A stretch of DNA of 64,000 nt from Niastella sp. OAS944 (GTDB lineage Bacteria > Bacteroidota > Bacteroidia > Chitinophagales > Chitinophagaceae): assembly GCA_024809215.1 (NCBI GenBank), contig JANUBW010000001.1, positions 2,460,841 to 2,524,840 on the forward strand, in the 5' to 3' direction. This document shows, piece after piece, positions 34,268 through 43,773 of the stretch. Under the pieces are notes generated by a model. It saw nothing but the letters and a program-made list of their open reading frames with translations. It did not search any database and had not been told where the DNA came from. Made by a program: the position numbers and the translations under genes. The stretch's first letter is position 1. Every line of letters starts with the position of its first letter.

Positions 34268-35371
34268 CTACTGACCTTTCGGTTTCTCGCTCTTCTTAAA
34301 GTCGTTAGAATGAGCCGGTCCCTGGATCTTCGACAGATCGATCTCCGGTTTATTCACTTCACTTATTGAATGAATATCCATCAACAGGCGCGGGTTGCGG
34401 CCACCCATAACTTCGGGTAAGGCTTCGTGTGGTTTCACGGTGTCAACATAGTGGTTGGCACTGATCACCGAATGACGGCTTACTTTGGTTGGGCCTTCAA
34501 TTACCCAGTCGCTGGTTTTCTTTTTCTCGAAGCGGCATTCATTACAGATCCAGTCCTGTACTTCGCCCCATTGGTCTTTACGACCGGTAACGCGAAACAC
34601 CTCATCGCCACGGCGCCACAGGGTTACTTTACCGCTACATTTAGAACAGCTGCAATGAGCATCTTCCGGCTTCAGGAACCATACACGGTTTTTGAACCGG
34701 AAGGTTTTATCGGTCAATGCACCTACAGGGCAAACGTCAATAACGTTACCTATAAAGTCATTATCGAGCGCTTTCTCAATGTAAGTAGCGATCTCGGCAT
34801 GGTCGCCGCGATCGAGTACACCGTGAACGCGTTTATTGGTAAGCTGGTCGGCAGTAAATACACAACGATAGCACAGAATACAACGCGTCATGTGCAATTG
34901 TATATAGGGCCCCAGGTTATGTTTTTCAAATTGACGGCGGGGGAATTCGTAACGGGTACCTTCAGCACCATGTTCGTAGCTGAGATCCTGCAGGTGACAT
35001 TCACCAGCCTGGTCGCAGATAGGACAATCGAGCGGATGGTTGATAAGCAACAACTCTACCACACCTTTACGGGCATCCTGAACACGTTCACTGGTAATGT
35101 TCTTTACCACCATGCCATCCATTACATTGGTACGGCAGCTGGCAACCAGTTTCGGCATCGGACGGGGATCGGCAGTTGAGCCTGCTGCTACCTCCACCAA
35201 ACAGGTACGGCATTTACCGCCGCTGCCTTTCAGTTTGCTGTAATAACACATGGCCGGAGGCGCTACATCGCCGCCGATCATACGGGCAGCATTCAGGATA
35301 CTGGTTCCCGCTTCCACCTCAATGGTGATGTTATCAATGGTTACTTTAAATAATTTAGGTTGATCAGCCAT
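34268..35371 (-). CDS. nuoG: NADH-quinone oxidoreductase subunit G, short form
   Basis: About 367 residues, against 700-900 in Proteobacteria. It keeps the N-terminal 2Fe-2S domain (CYYSKLKGSGGKCRTCLVEV, later Cys in ASCRTN). It also keeps the His/Cys3 and 4Fe-4S ligands (CPICDQAGECHLQD; CILCYRCV; VCPVGALT) and a four-Cys stub (CSCSKC ... CNECRF). The molybdopterin-like C-terminal domain is absent, which is usual in Bacteroidota. The ATG at 35371 (MADQPKLF) is preferred over a GTG two codons upstream. Confidence 0.94.
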   Translation of the reverse strand: MADQPKLFKVTIDNITIEVEAGTSILNAARMIGGDVAPPAMCYYSKLKGSGGKCRTCLVEVAAGSTADPRPMPKLVASCRTNVMDGMVVKNITSERVQDARKGVVELLLINHPLDCPICDQAGECHLQDLSYEHGAEGTRYEFPRRQFEKHNLGPYIQLHMTRCILCYRCVFTADQLTNKRVHGVLDRGDHAEIATYIEKALDNDFIGNVIDVCPVGALTDKTFRFKNRVWFLKPEDAHCSCSKCSGKVTLWRRGDEVFRVTGRKDQWGEVQDWICNECRFEKKKTSDWVIEGPTKVSRHSVISANHYVDTVKPHEALPEVMGGRNPRLLMDIHSISEVNKPEIDLSKIQGPAHSNDFKKSEKPKGQ

Positions 35372-35423
35372 ATTCACCCCAAATCCATCCTAAGACGGAC
35401 TATTTAGTTTTTAAATTTATTTC

Positions 35424-36788
35424 TTATGCTTTAGGCGCTGCAACAACAGGTAACGGATCGGCATAATGCGCCAGTCCATAATTCCTGTTCTGCGCCGCAT
35501 TCGGGTACTGTACGTGCCATTCAAACTCATCTCTGAAGTGACGAATAGCAGCAGCTACCGGCCAGGCGGCGGCATCTCCTAACGGACAAATCGTATTACC
35601 TTCTATCTTACGTTGAATATCCCACAACAGATCGATATCGCTCTTTTTACCTTTTCCGTACTCGATGTTCTTCAGGATCTTTTCCATCCATCCGGTGCCT
35701 TCGCGGCATGGTGAACATTGTCCGCAACTTTCGTGGCGATAGAAACGCGCCAGCGTTAACGTATGACGCACCACGCACTGGTCTTCATCGAGCACAATAA
35801 AACCACCCGACCCCATCATGGTACCAGTGGCAAAACCACCGTCGCTCAGGCTCTCATAGTTCATCATCCTGTTTTCACCTTTTGCTGTTTTCAACAACAG
35901 GTTGGCAGGCAGAATGGGAACAGAGGATCCACCCGGGATACAAGCCTTGAGGCGTTTGCCCTGGGCAATACCACCACAATACTCTTCGCTGTAAATAAAC
36001 TCTTCCACCGAAATGGTCATGTCTATTTCATATACGCCGGGTTTATTAATGTTACCGCAAGCCGAAATAAGCTTGGTGCCGGTTGATTTACCTACACCTA
36101 TTTTAGCATATTCTTCGCCGGTAATATTCATAATAGGAACTACGGCAGCAATTGTTTCCACGTTGTTCACCACTGTTGGGCAATCCCACAAACCTTTTAC
36201 CGCCGGGAACGGTGGCTTAATTCTTGGGTTACCTCTTTTTCCTTCCAGCGACTCAATCAATGCTGTTTCTTCACCGCAGATATAAGCGCCGGCGCCGCGT
36301 TGTACATAGATCTCACAATCGAAGCCGCTGCCCAGAATGTTCTTACCCAGCCAGCCATTGTTCTTAGCTTCGGCAATAGCCTGCTCCAGTATATCAACGA
36401 TCCACGCGTATTCACCGCGGATATATATAAATGTTCTGTTTGAACCTAACGCATAAGATGCTACGATCAATCCTTCCACCAACAGGTGCGGAATAAATTC
36501 CATAAGGTATCGATCCTTGAAAGTACCGGGCTCCGATTCATCGGCATTACATACCAGGTAACGGGGAACGCCTTCAGGTTTGGCCAGGAAACTCCATTTC
36601 ATACCGGCAGGGAAACCCGCGCCGCCACGACCGCGCAAACCGCTTTTCTTTACTTCTTCAGTTACCTGGTCGGGGCTCATGGTCTTGAGCGCTTTTTCCA
36701 CGGCACGATAGCCGCCTTCACGACGGTAAACATCGTAATTACGGATCCCCGGAACATGCGCTTTTTCTAGTAATAGTTTCTTTCCCAT
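35424..36788 (-). CDS. nuoF: NADH-quinone oxidoreductase subunit F
   Basis: 454 residues. Binds NADH and FMN and holds cluster N3. The glycine-rich nucleotide site is GLRGRGGAGFPAGMKW, with CNADESEPGTFKDR. GAGAYICGEETALIESLEG and the 4Fe-4S ligands CGQCSPCREG plus the late CPLG are present. Confidence 0.97.
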   Translation of the reverse strand: MGKKLLLEKAHVPGIRNYDVYRREGGYRAVEKALKTMSPDQVTEEVKKSGLRGRGGAGFPAGMKWSFLAKPEGVPRYLVCNADESEPGTFKDRYLMEFIPHLLVEGLIVASYALGSNRTFIYIRGEYAWIVDILEQAIAEAKNNGWLGKNILGSGFDCEIYVQRGAGAYICGEETALIESLEGKRGNPRIKPPFPAVKGLWDCPTVVNNVETIAAVVPIMNITGEEYAKIGVGKSTGTKLISACGNINKPGVYEIDMTISVEEFIYSEEYCGGIAQGKRLKACIPGGSSVPILPANLLLKTAKGENRMMNYESLSDGGFATGTMMGSGGFIVLDEDQCVVRHTLTLARFYRHESCGQCSPCREGTGWMEKILKNIEYGKGKKSDIDLLWDIQRKIEGNTICPLGDAAAWPVAAAIRHFRDEFEWHVQYPNAAQNRNYGLAHYADPLPVVAAPKA

Positions 36789-36796
36789 ACTTTATT

Positions 36797-36852
36797 CGTT
36801 ACCGGTTACCGGTTACCAGTTCCCGGGGCCCGGCAACTGGCAACTGGCAACT
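36797..36852. repeat. 7-nt degenerate tandem tract between nuoF and nuoE
   Basis: Eight units in register: CGTTACC, GGTTACC, GGTTACC, AGTTCCC, GGGGCCC, GGCAACT, GGCAACT, GGCAACT. The word changes along the tract while the period holds. It ends 6 nt before the nuoE stop codon. Confidence 0.85.
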
Positions 36853-36858
36853 TTTATC

Positions 36859-37359
36859 TTAGTTGTTAGTTACTGCATTTCTTTCACACTCATCAATAAT
36901 AGCATCAACCTTCTGTTTTGTCAGGTGCTCACGGTAATGTTTACCAATTTGCATCATGGGAGCATAACCACAGGCGCCCAAACATTCTACCGTTTTCAGG
37001 GTAAACAAACCATCGGCAGTTGTTTCACCAACTTTAATACCCAGTTTGCTCTTTATATATTCAATGATATCGTCGCTGCCATTCAACATGCACGGCCCTG
37101 TTTGGCAAACTTCAAACACATATTTACCAACGGGTTTCAAATTGTACATGGAGTAGAAGGTGGCTACCTCATACACTTCAATAGGTTCTATTTTGAGTAT
37201 TGAAGCCACATAATCCATGGTTTCAGCACTTAACCAGCCACCGAATTCTTCCTGGGCAATATGCAATACCGGTATCAATGCACTCTTTTGCTTTCCTTGT
37301 GGATAGCGTGCAATGATCTCGTTTACTTTTGCCAGTTTCTCTGCAGAAAATTGAGCCAC
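36859..37359 (-). CDS. nuoE: NADH-quinone oxidoreductase subunit E
   Basis: 166 residues with the thioredoxin-like 2Fe-2S domain (cluster N1a): CQTGPCML and, about 40 residues on, CLGACGYAPM. Translation probably begins at the GTG at 37359 (MAQFSAEKL); no ATG lies near the expected N-terminus. Confidence 0.93.
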   Translation of the reverse strand: MAQFSAEKLAKVNEIIARYPQGKQKSALIPVLHIAQEEFGGWLSAETMDYVASILKIEPIEVYEVATFYSMYNLKPVGKYVFEVCQTGPCMLNGSDDIIEYIKSKLGIKVGETTADGLFTLKTVECLGACGYAPMMQIGKHYREHLTKQKVDAIIDECERNAVTNN

Positions 37360-37396
37360 TTTCTTTGAAAGATTTATGTTTACAATAATCGTCTTT

Positions 37397-37436
37397 TCAT
37401 TATCACATTAGCACATTAGCTAATTATCTCATTAAC
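37397..37436. repeat. 8-nt degenerate tandem tract abutting the nuoD stop codon
   Basis: TCATTATC, ACATTAGC, ACATTAGC, TAATTATC, TCATTAAC. The nuoD stop codon begins at the very next base (37437-37439). Confidence 0.85.
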
Positions 37437-38660
37437 CTAAGCGTCCATCTCCCCTGCTATCAGGTTCAGGCTACTGAGGGTAATGATAGCATCACTCAAC
37501 ATAGCGCCTTTAGAGATCTCTTCGTATGCCTGGTAATAAACAAAGCACGGACGACGGAAGTGCAGCCTGTAGGGCGTGCGGCCTCCATCGGTGATGAGAT
37601 AAAAGCCCAGTTCACCATTACCACCTTCAACAGACTGGTATACTTCGCCGGCCGGCATATCAATTTCACCCATAATGATCTTGAAGTGCCAGATCAACGC
37701 TTCCATTTTCGTGTATACGTCTTTCTTTTCGGGCAGGTAGTATTCAGGAACATCTGCATGAAACACTTCAGCATCTTTTCCTTTAAACTCTTTTACTTTA
37801 CGAACCGCCTGCTCAATGATGCGAAGCGATTGCCACATTTCCTGGTTACGTACCAGAAAACGATCGTAACAGTCGCCGGTGCTGCCCACCGGTATATCAA
37901 ATTCAAATTCTTCGTAGCTGCTATATGGTGTGTGTACACGTACGTCGTAATCAACCCCGGCTGCACGCAGGTTGGGCCCGGTAAAACCGTAATTCAGCGC
38001 TCTTTCGGCACCGATAGGTCCGCAACCTATGGTACGCTCCATAAAGATGCGGTTACGGGTGAACAGGTTCTCAAACTCCTTCAGCACTTTGGGGTATTCG
38101 CGCAGGAACTTATCTAATTTCTCAAATGCGGTAGGTGTGAAATTTCTTTCAAAACCGCCTATGCGGCCAATATTGGTAGTGAGGCGCGAACCACATATTT
38201 CTTCATATATTTCGTATATCAGCTCGCGGTATTGCATTACATACAAAAACCCGGTGAAGGCGCCGGTATCTACACCTACAATTGAGTTACAAATGAGGTG
38301 ATCGGAAATGCGCGCCAGTTCCATAATGATCACACGCAGGTAATCTACGCGCTTAGGTGTTTGAACACCCAGCAACTTCTCGCAGGTTATATGCCAGCCC
38401 ATATTGTTGATGGGGGCCGAACAATAGTTCAACCTGTCGGTCAATGGGGTGATCTGATACAGGGGTCTGCGCTCGGCTATCTTCTCAAACGCACGGTGAA
38501 TGTAGCCTATGGTTTGCTCGGCAGAAATGATGCGTTCACCATCCAGTTCAAGGATGTTTTGAAATACACCATGGGTAGCCGGGTGCGTAGGCCCTAAGTT
38601 CAGGGTCGTGGTTTGTTTCTCGATTGAGCCTTCGGGTAATTTTATATGCTGATCACTCAT
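37437..38660 (-). CDS. nuoD: NADH-quinone oxidoreductase subunit D
   Basis: 407 residues of the 49-kDa subunit that forms the quinone site with NuoB. LGPTHPATHGVFQNILELDGE and IGYIHRAFEKIAE at the N-terminus carry the quinone-site His region. RVHTPYSSYEEFEFDIPVGS and the C-terminal ITLSSLNLIAGEMDA region are normal. NuoC is separate, not fused. Confidence 0.96.
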   Translation of the reverse strand: MSDQHIKLPEGSIEKQTTTLNLGPTHPATHGVFQNILELDGERIISAEQTIGYIHRAFEKIAERRPLYQITPLTDRLNYCSAPINNMGWHITCEKLLGVQTPKRVDYLRVIIMELARISDHLICNSIVGVDTGAFTGFLYVMQYRELIYEIYEEICGSRLTTNIGRIGGFERNFTPTAFEKLDKFLREYPKVLKEFENLFTRNRIFMERTIGCGPIGAERALNYGFTGPNLRAAGVDYDVRVHTPYSSYEEFEFDIPVGSTGDCYDRFLVRNQEMWQSLRIIEQAVRKVKEFKGKDAEVFHADVPEYYLPEKKDVYTKMEALIWHFKIIMGEIDMPAGEVYQSVEGGNGELGFYLITDGGRTPYRLHFRRPCFVYYQAYEEISKGAMLSDAIITLSSLNLIAGEMDA

Positions 38661-38694
38661 AAATTCGATAATTAGAAGTAGGCACTAATACACT

Positions 38695-39198
38695 TTATCG
38701 TCCAAACATTTCGTCGTCTTTATCAACACGGGTTTGTTCTTCCAGCGGAAACTCTTTACGCATAGGGAAGTAATCCATTTCATCCACATTCAAAATGCGC
38801 TTCAGGTTTGGATGACCAATAAAGTTCACGCCATAAAAATCATAGGTCTCTCTTTCCATCCAGTTGGCTGCAGAATACAAGGCAGTGGCACTGTATACAT
38901 CGGGTGTAGTGATGTCGGTGAACACTTTGAACCTGATACGTACATTATTGGTAAGGCTGTGCAGATGATAAACAACTGCCAGCTCACGTCCTTTATTATC
39001 GGGATAGTGTACAGCCTGCAGATCGGTCAGGAACTGGAACTTCAGCTCTTCCTCATCAAATAAGAATTGAAGTACTTTCAGATTGAGGTCTTTGGGCGCT
39101 TCAAAGGTGAGCATGCCATAAGGCTCCTGAAACTGTTGAACCTGCTCGCCAAACTTTTCAGTTAACCGCTGTTGTATGTATTCGTTCGTTAATGCCAT
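38695..39198 (-). CDS. nuoC: NADH-quinone oxidoreductase subunit C
   Basis: 167 residues of the 30-kDa subunit. WMERETYDFYGVNFIGHPNLKRIL (key ExExxDxxGxxFxGHPxLxRIL signature) and a C-terminus with FPMRKEFPLE identify it. It sits 34 bp upstream of nuoD. Confidence 0.95.
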   Translation of the reverse strand: MALTNEYIQQRLTEKFGEQVQQFQEPYGMLTFEAPKDLNLKVLQFLFDEEELKFQFLTDLQAVHYPDNKGRELAVVYHLHSLTNNVRIRFKVFTDITTPDVYSATALYSAANWMERETYDFYGVNFIGHPNLKRILNVDEMDYFPMRKEFPLEEQTRVDKDDEMFGR

Positions 39199-39262
39199 AT
39201 ACCTATCCCCGTCATGTGGCGGAGGGAGATTTTAATTTAATTATTAAGACGAGATTACGGAA

Positions 39263-39294
39263 CCATTAGCACATTAGCTAATTAGCATATTAGC
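39263..39294. repeat. 8-nt degenerate tandem tract abutting the nuoB stop codon
   Basis: CCATTAGC, ACATTAGC, TAATTAGC, ATATTAGC. The next unit-like block (TTATTGGA) begins with the nuoB stop codon itself, at 39295-39297. Confidence 0.85.
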
Positions 39295-39873
39295 TTATTG
39301 GATCCCGTAGCTCTCCATTAATTGTTTATACTTATCGCTGTTCCGGCGGCGCAGGCTTTCGTTCCCTATCAACTCCTGCACTTTCAAAATGCCATCGATA
39401 ACCGCTTCGGGCCGGGGCGGGCAACCAGGTACATATACATCTACAGGAATGATTTGATCGATACCCTGTAACACACTGTATGTATCGAAGATACCACCAC
39501 TGCTGGCACATGCGCCCATAGCCAGCACCCAACGGGGTTCGGCCATTTGCAGGTACACTTGTTTTACAACGGGGGCCATCTTTTTAGCAATAGTTCCCAT
39601 TACCATCAGCAGATCGCACTGGCGGGGCGAAAAGCCCACACGCTCTGAACCGAAACGGGCCAGATCGTAGTGCGAAGCCATAGTAGCCATAAATTCAATT
39701 CCACAACAGGAAGTAGCAAAAGGCAGGGGCCAAATGGAGTTCTTACGGGCCAGGCCAACCACTTTATCGAGGCTGGTGGAGAAAAAACCTTCACCCATAT
39801 AACCCTCAGGACCTTCCTTAACCAGTTTCACATCGGTTTGACCGTAGATATTATATTGAACAGGACGTGCCAT
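39295..39873 (-). CDS. nuoB: NADH-quinone oxidoreductase subunit B
   Basis: 192 residues, carrying cluster N2 next to the quinone site. The ligand Cys pair is in ATSCCGIEFMA, with further Cys in MGACASSGG and VYVPGCPPRPEA. Confidence 0.96.
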   Translation of the reverse strand: MARPVQYNIYGQTDVKLVKEGPEGYMGEGFFSTSLDKVVGLARKNSIWPLPFATSCCGIEFMATMASHYDLARFGSERVGFSPRQCDLLMVMGTIAKKMAPVVKQVYLQMAEPRWVLAMGACASSGGIFDTYSVLQGIDQIIPVDVYVPGCPPRPEAVIDGILKVQELIGNESLRRRNSDKYKQLMESYGIQ

Positions 39874-39874
39874 A

Positions 39875-40017
39875 GAATAATTTGATAATTTGCTAATGTG
39901 CTAATTTGCTGATAAAAAATGTTACTATATTATAACAACTCACAATCTTGTAAGTTTCTGCTTTTGGTATTAAAAAACCATTAGCATATCAGCACATTAT
40001 CTCATTAGCACATTGGT
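39875..40017. repeat. Two 8-nt degenerate tandem tracts between nuoA and nuoB
   Basis: 39875-39914: GAATAATT, TGATAATT, TGCTAATG, TGCTAATT, TGCTGATA, just before the nuoB start. 39978-40017: CCATTAGC, ATATCAGC, ACATTATC, TCATTAGC, ACATTGGT, ending 2 nt before the nuoA stop codon (40020). The two are roughly reverse complements, so the nuoB leader can pair with the nuoA 3' end in the mRNA. Confidence 0.8.
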
Positions 40018-40019
40018 GT

Positions 40020-40433
40020 TTAGTCTTCCCACTTTAACGCTCCTTTCTTAATTATGTATATAAAGCCACACAGAAAAAATGCAATGAACATCAATACAGC
40101 ACCGAACCCACTCCAACCCAGCTCTTTAAAGTTTACTGCATAGGGGTAGAAAAAGATAACCTCCACATCGAACAATACAAATAAGATCGCTACCAGGAAG
40201 TACTTAATGGCCATAGGCTGACGTGCGTCGCCATGGCTTTTAATACCACTCGTAAAGGTCTCTAACTTGTCGGCTGTATTACGTTTGGGCCCCAGCCAGT
40301 GGGTAACGCCCATCATTCCGGCAACAAAAATGATCGCGAAAATTAATTGAATAGCAATAGGGAGATACCAGAAGGAACTATTGGGATCTTGGGCAACGGT
40401 GGAAACTTGGACTTGTAACAGGTACATAATCAT
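40020..40433 (-). CDS. nuoA: NADH-quinone oxidoreductase subunit A
   Basis: 137 residues, three membrane helices. The conserved acidic loop of ND3 is present as TFTSGIKSHGDARQPMAIKYF, followed by LFDVEVIFFYPYAVNF. It is the first gene of the nuo operon. A second ATG two codons in is an alternative start. Confidence 0.94.
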   Translation of the reverse strand: MIMYLLQVQVSTVAQDPNSSFWYLPIAIQLIFAIIFVAGMMGVTHWLGPKRNTADKLETFTSGIKSHGDARQPMAIKYFLVAILFVLFDVEVIFFYPYAVNFKELGWSGFGAVLMFIAFFLCGFIYIIKKGALKWED

Positions 40434-40453
40434 AACCCGTTTTGGTTTAGGGG

Positions 40454-40483
40454 CAAAAATAAGACAGGGTTTTATATTTTCAA
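40454..40483 (-). promoter_or_regulatory. nuo operon promoter
   Basis: The minus strand reads TTG (40481-40483), exactly 19 nt, then TATTTTTG (40454-40461), a full match to the Bacteroidota consensus. The start would be close to 40449, leaving a leader of about 15 nt before nuoA. Confidence 0.75.
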
Positions 40484-40508
40484 CTTCTTAACAGATTAAA
40501 ATACAAAT

Positions 40509-40544
40509 CCCCCCGTCAGATTTTTAAAAAATCTGTCCGGGGGG
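40509..40544 (-). terminator. Terminator of the TPR gene
   Basis: CCCCCCG-T-CAGATTTTT pairs with AAAATCTG-T-CCGGGGGG to give a long stem with one T-T mismatch. It lies between the TPR stop and the nuo promoter. Confidence 0.8.
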
Positions 40545-40589
40545 ACTGAATATGATGCGTTTACTGCTTTGTTTACCGAATGTTAACGG

Positions 40590-42275
40590 CTATTTTTTGG
40601 CAGCTGCGCCAGATTTGGTAGCACCGGTTGTCTTTTTAGGAGCAGGGGCCGGGCTGGCTGGTTTGTTGATCAGTTTTTGCAAAGCAGGTTTAGCTGCAGT
40701 GGCAAACTGATTTGCAGGATCAATAGCCAGGATCTTTTCCACATACGCCAATGCCGCTTTAGGATCTTTTTTAGCGTCATTGGAATACTGGGCCAGGTAC
40801 ATATATGAGTTTATGATCTGCGATTTGAACTTAACAGAATCAAGCTTTGCAGCCATTTCTGCCAGTTTTTCGTAAGGCGCTACGGCAATTCCTGTGGTCA
40901 TAGCAGTGTCCATAGCCTGTTTGGCACGGGCACACCACAAATAACCAAAGATCTGATCGGGATATTTGGTTTGATAAACACCGCAGAAAATGCTGTCGGC
41001 TGTAGTATAATTGGCTGCCTGGTAGTTAGCCATACCCCAATTATACAGGTCAGTTTGAGTAGGCTCTTTTTTCAGGCTGTAAGCAATACCCAGCCAGTTA
41101 GCTTCCTGTTTGCGATCGCCTTGTTTTTTAGCCAGTGCAGCCGCTTTGTTGATGTATTTGATCTTGTTCTCTGCAACTGTATCTTTTTCAACCGCTTTTT
41201 GCAGGTTTACAAAAGCCTGGGCTTCGCTGCCTGGTGTTTGCAGGTTGATGTTTGCCAGCTCTTCGTAGTCGGCAGACACGATATCGTCGGGATTTTGTTT
41301 AGCAAAATAGTCAGTTATGTATTTGTTGGCACAGCTCATGTCTTTGAGGGTATCGCAGGCATAGGCCACCATTTTATACATACGAGGGGCAACTTTATCC
41401 CCAAATTGGCTGATCAGGCTCAACGCTTTATCTTTTGCCTCAGCAAATTTGCCAGAAGCATAGAGGAAGTCGGTTTTCAAATATTCAACATCAGCACCCT
41501 GATCTGAATTAGCGGCAAATTTCTCCAGGTAAGGAGCCGCTTTATTTACGTCTTTGAAGTACCAGTAGTAGAATAATTCAAAGTAAGTAGGTGCATAAGC
41601 AGCATCAGCCTCGATGGCTTTATCAAAACCAGGCAGGAACATTTCGGCATTCCGCTGGGTAAGATAGATCTTGGCGATCTTGTGGTGTGCTTCGGCTAAT
41701 TTGGGATCGAGACCCAGGGCTTTTGTATAAGAAGTAATGGCATTACCACCATCAATTAATTTACGGTAAGCATCGCCCATGATGATGTAAGTCTCAGGAT
41801 CTTTAAATCCTTTTACCTGCGTGGCCAGGTTCAGCTTTTCGATGGCATAAGTGGCATCGCCAGCTTTTTCGTTTACGTTAGCACGGCCAATAGCATTAAA
41901 AACTTCTATGTCTTTTGCTTTTGTGAGGGAAATGGCAGTTTCAAAACGTTGGCGTGCATCGTTGGTTTTGCCTTCGCGCAGTTCTATTTCACCCATGCCA
42001 ACAAGTATAAGAGGGGCATTGCCATTCGATTGCAGGGCTTTCGAATAGAGGTTTTTAGCTGCTGTAGAATCTTTCTGCTCCAGCATTGTTTGTCCAAGCC
42101 AGTATGTTGCCTCAATATTGTTCGGATTCGAAGCCAGTACCTTTTCAAAATTTTCCCTGGCACTTTTGTACCGCTCGTAATAAAAGAACTTCCTCCCCTG
42201 CTCCACACTCTGGGCAAATAGCATGTTGCTACCCAGTACAACCATGGTTACAAAACTGATGAATCGCTTGCTCAT
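40590..42275 (-). CDS. Exported tetratricopeptide repeat protein
   Basis: 561 residues. Signal peptide ending SNMLFAQ, then TPR units throughout (for example ARENFEKVLASNPNNIEATYWLGQTML, key Trp/Leu/Gly/Ala positions, and ITSYTKALGLDPKLAEAHHKIAKIY). An Ala/Pro/Lys-rich tail (NKPASPAPAPKKTTGATKSG) follows. In many Bacteroidota a TPR gene of this type and a PstS-like gene follow exbB-exbD-tonB. Here the pair is 20 kb from that cluster, with nuo between. Confidence 0.85.
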   Translation of the reverse strand: MSKRFISFVTMVVLGSNMLFAQSVEQGRKFFYYERYKSARENFEKVLASNPNNIEATYWLGQTMLEQKDSTAAKNLYSKALQSNGNAPLILVGMGEIELREGKTNDARQRFETAISLTKAKDIEVFNAIGRANVNEKAGDATYAIEKLNLATQVKGFKDPETYIIMGDAYRKLIDGGNAITSYTKALGLDPKLAEAHHKIAKIYLTQRNAEMFLPGFDKAIEADAAYAPTYFELFYYWYFKDVNKAAPYLEKFAANSDQGADVEYLKTDFLYASGKFAEAKDKALSLISQFGDKVAPRMYKMVAYACDTLKDMSCANKYITDYFAKQNPDDIVSADYEELANINLQTPGSEAQAFVNLQKAVEKDTVAENKIKYINKAAALAKKQGDRKQEANWLGIAYSLKKEPTQTDLYNWGMANYQAANYTTADSIFCGVYQTKYPDQIFGYLWCARAKQAMDTAMTTGIAVAPYEKLAEMAAKLDSVKFKSQIINSYMYLAQYSNDAKKDPKAALAYVEKILAIDPANQFATAAKPALQKLINKPASPAPAPKKTTGATKSGAAAKK

Positions 42276-42332
42276 TGTAAGTCGCTATTTTTTTAAAGTT
42301 TTATAATGAATTAGGAATCCGCTGATTAAAAA

Positions 42333-43280
42333 CTAATTAGAAATTTGCATCGGTCTTCTGTCAAACCCCATTCTCGCAGGCAATAAGTATGCCCGATAAA
42401 ATATCTTCTGTCCTTTTTCGTAGATAAGAAAATTTGCAAAACCGTTGCCAAGCCCGTCGTAATTTTCCTTTAAAATATAGTAAAGGGGCCTTATCATCGG
42501 ATACCTGTCTTTCGCAATGTTATATTGCACCGGATCAACGTATATGCCACTCTCCGTTTTTTGCTTACTTTCTATTTGTGCAATTTTAACTTTTTTTAGG
42601 AAACTTAGTTGCGTTGTGTCATCTTTATTCCCAATCCAACTTACGCCAAGCAGCCCTATAGCGTCTTCATTTTTAGAAACATAGTCAATTACCCCCTCGG
42701 TATTTTGCGCAGCTACGATGTTACTGCTCAAAGGTTGTCCTTTCAGCAACGAATCAACCACAAAACGCACCGTACTGGTGGCTGTTTTTCCGTCGAGCAG
42801 CATTTTGTATTTATAGCCGCTGGTGCCTTTTGCAATTGATCGAATGTCTTGCATGGAGAACAGCGTGTCCTTTACCTTATTGTTTACAATTACGGCCACT
42901 GCATCCCAGGCAAGGGCGCCGAATGCCGGTTTGTATTGCAACTTATTGGTAAGCGTACTTAACTCGGTCTCACTCAAACCTCTTGTTACAATAACCATGC
43001 GAATACTGTCAACATTCAGATCGCGCAGGCAGTCTGCCTCGGGCTTATAATTTACTATAATGTGTGCGTCGGGATGTTGTGATTCAAAAACTTTTATCTG
43101 CGAGTCAATTACCGGCTTAAAACTTTCATCCACACTTATGCGAATGGTGCCGCTGGTTGTAGTTTCCTGGGGGGGCACGGGGCCTTTCTTATGTGAGCTA
43201 CATGCGGTTGCAAATAAATTAATGCAGCTGAGCATTACTAATCCCCGGAACGCCGGACGAGCTAACCCTATCCATTTCAT
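42333..43280 (-). CDS. PstS-family phosphate-binding-like lipoprotein
   Basis: 315 residues. The lipoprotein signal ends LFATAC with lipidation at Cys27. The body is a PBP-like domain: SGTIRISVDESFKPVIDSQI at the N-terminus, a central AFGALAWDAVAVIVNNK, and KMLLDGKTATSTVRFVVDSL. No PstABC permease genes are near. It lies 57 bp upstream of the TPR gene on the same strand. It may serve the cell envelope rather than phosphate import. Confidence 0.85.
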   Translation of the reverse strand: MKWIGLARPAFRGLVMLSCINLFATACSSHKKGPVPPQETTTSGTIRISVDESFKPVIDSQIKVFESQHPDAHIIVNYKPEADCLRDLNVDSIRMVIVTRGLSETELSTLTNKLQYKPAFGALAWDAVAVIVNNKVKDTLFSMQDIRSIAKGTSGYKYKMLLDGKTATSTVRFVVDSLLKGQPLSSNIVAAQNTEGVIDYVSKNEDAIGLLGVSWIGNKDDTTQLSFLKKVKIAQIESKQKTESGIYVDPVQYNIAKDRYPMIRPLYYILKENYDGLGNGFANFLIYEKGQKIFYRAYLLPARMGFDRRPMQISN

Positions 43281-43427
43281 CTTAGTATCTTCTTAGTTAT
43301 CAAAGCCTGGAGAAACCTCATTTTCAATCTGTTAGTTTAATCAGATTTTAATACAGGCTGCTGCCAGATTACATGTGTCTATTGCAATTTCTGATGCAGT
43401 CTTTTAGTGGCTGCGCAGAAAAATGTG

Positions 43428-43661
43428 CTACTTTAAATAGTCTCTTTTTATACCGCGGTAAACCCTGAATCCGCCATACAACAAACACAGTCCACCAAAA
43501 ATGTAGTTAAAAGGCGGAGTAAAAACTGCGCCCAGTCCAAACTTTTCGGCGAAGAACATTACCACGGCCATGCCGGAATAAATAAGTCCCATGCCCAGAT
43601 CCATTATAGCCCGTCTGTTGATATAAGCCCTTTGTTTTTTATCGTCAAAATCCTCGTCCAT
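43428..43661 (-). CDS. Small two-helix membrane protein
   Basis: 77 residues, unnamed. The charged start MDEDFDDKKQRAYINRR is followed by two membrane segments (LGMGLIYSGMAVVMFFAEKF and FNYIFGGLCLLYGGFRVY) and a basic end. It lies about 150 bp upstream of the PstS-like gene and on the same strand, so it may share its transcript. Confidence 0.75.
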   Translation of the reverse strand: MDEDFDDKKQRAYINRRAIMDLGMGLIYSGMAVVMFFAEKFGLGAVFTPPFNYIFGGLCLLYGGFRVYRGIKRDYLK

Positions 43662-43773
43662 GAGTACATTTTTAGGGTCCGGGCAAGATAAGAAATAAAC
43701 ACGTTACGAAAATCCCGGGTTTAATGACTTTATTCAAAAAATGAGATGCAGGGGCGGGGGAATTCCATAAAAC

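Noticed and set aside
34427-35179. 250-residue plus-strand ORF
   Set aside because: It is antisense to nuoG.
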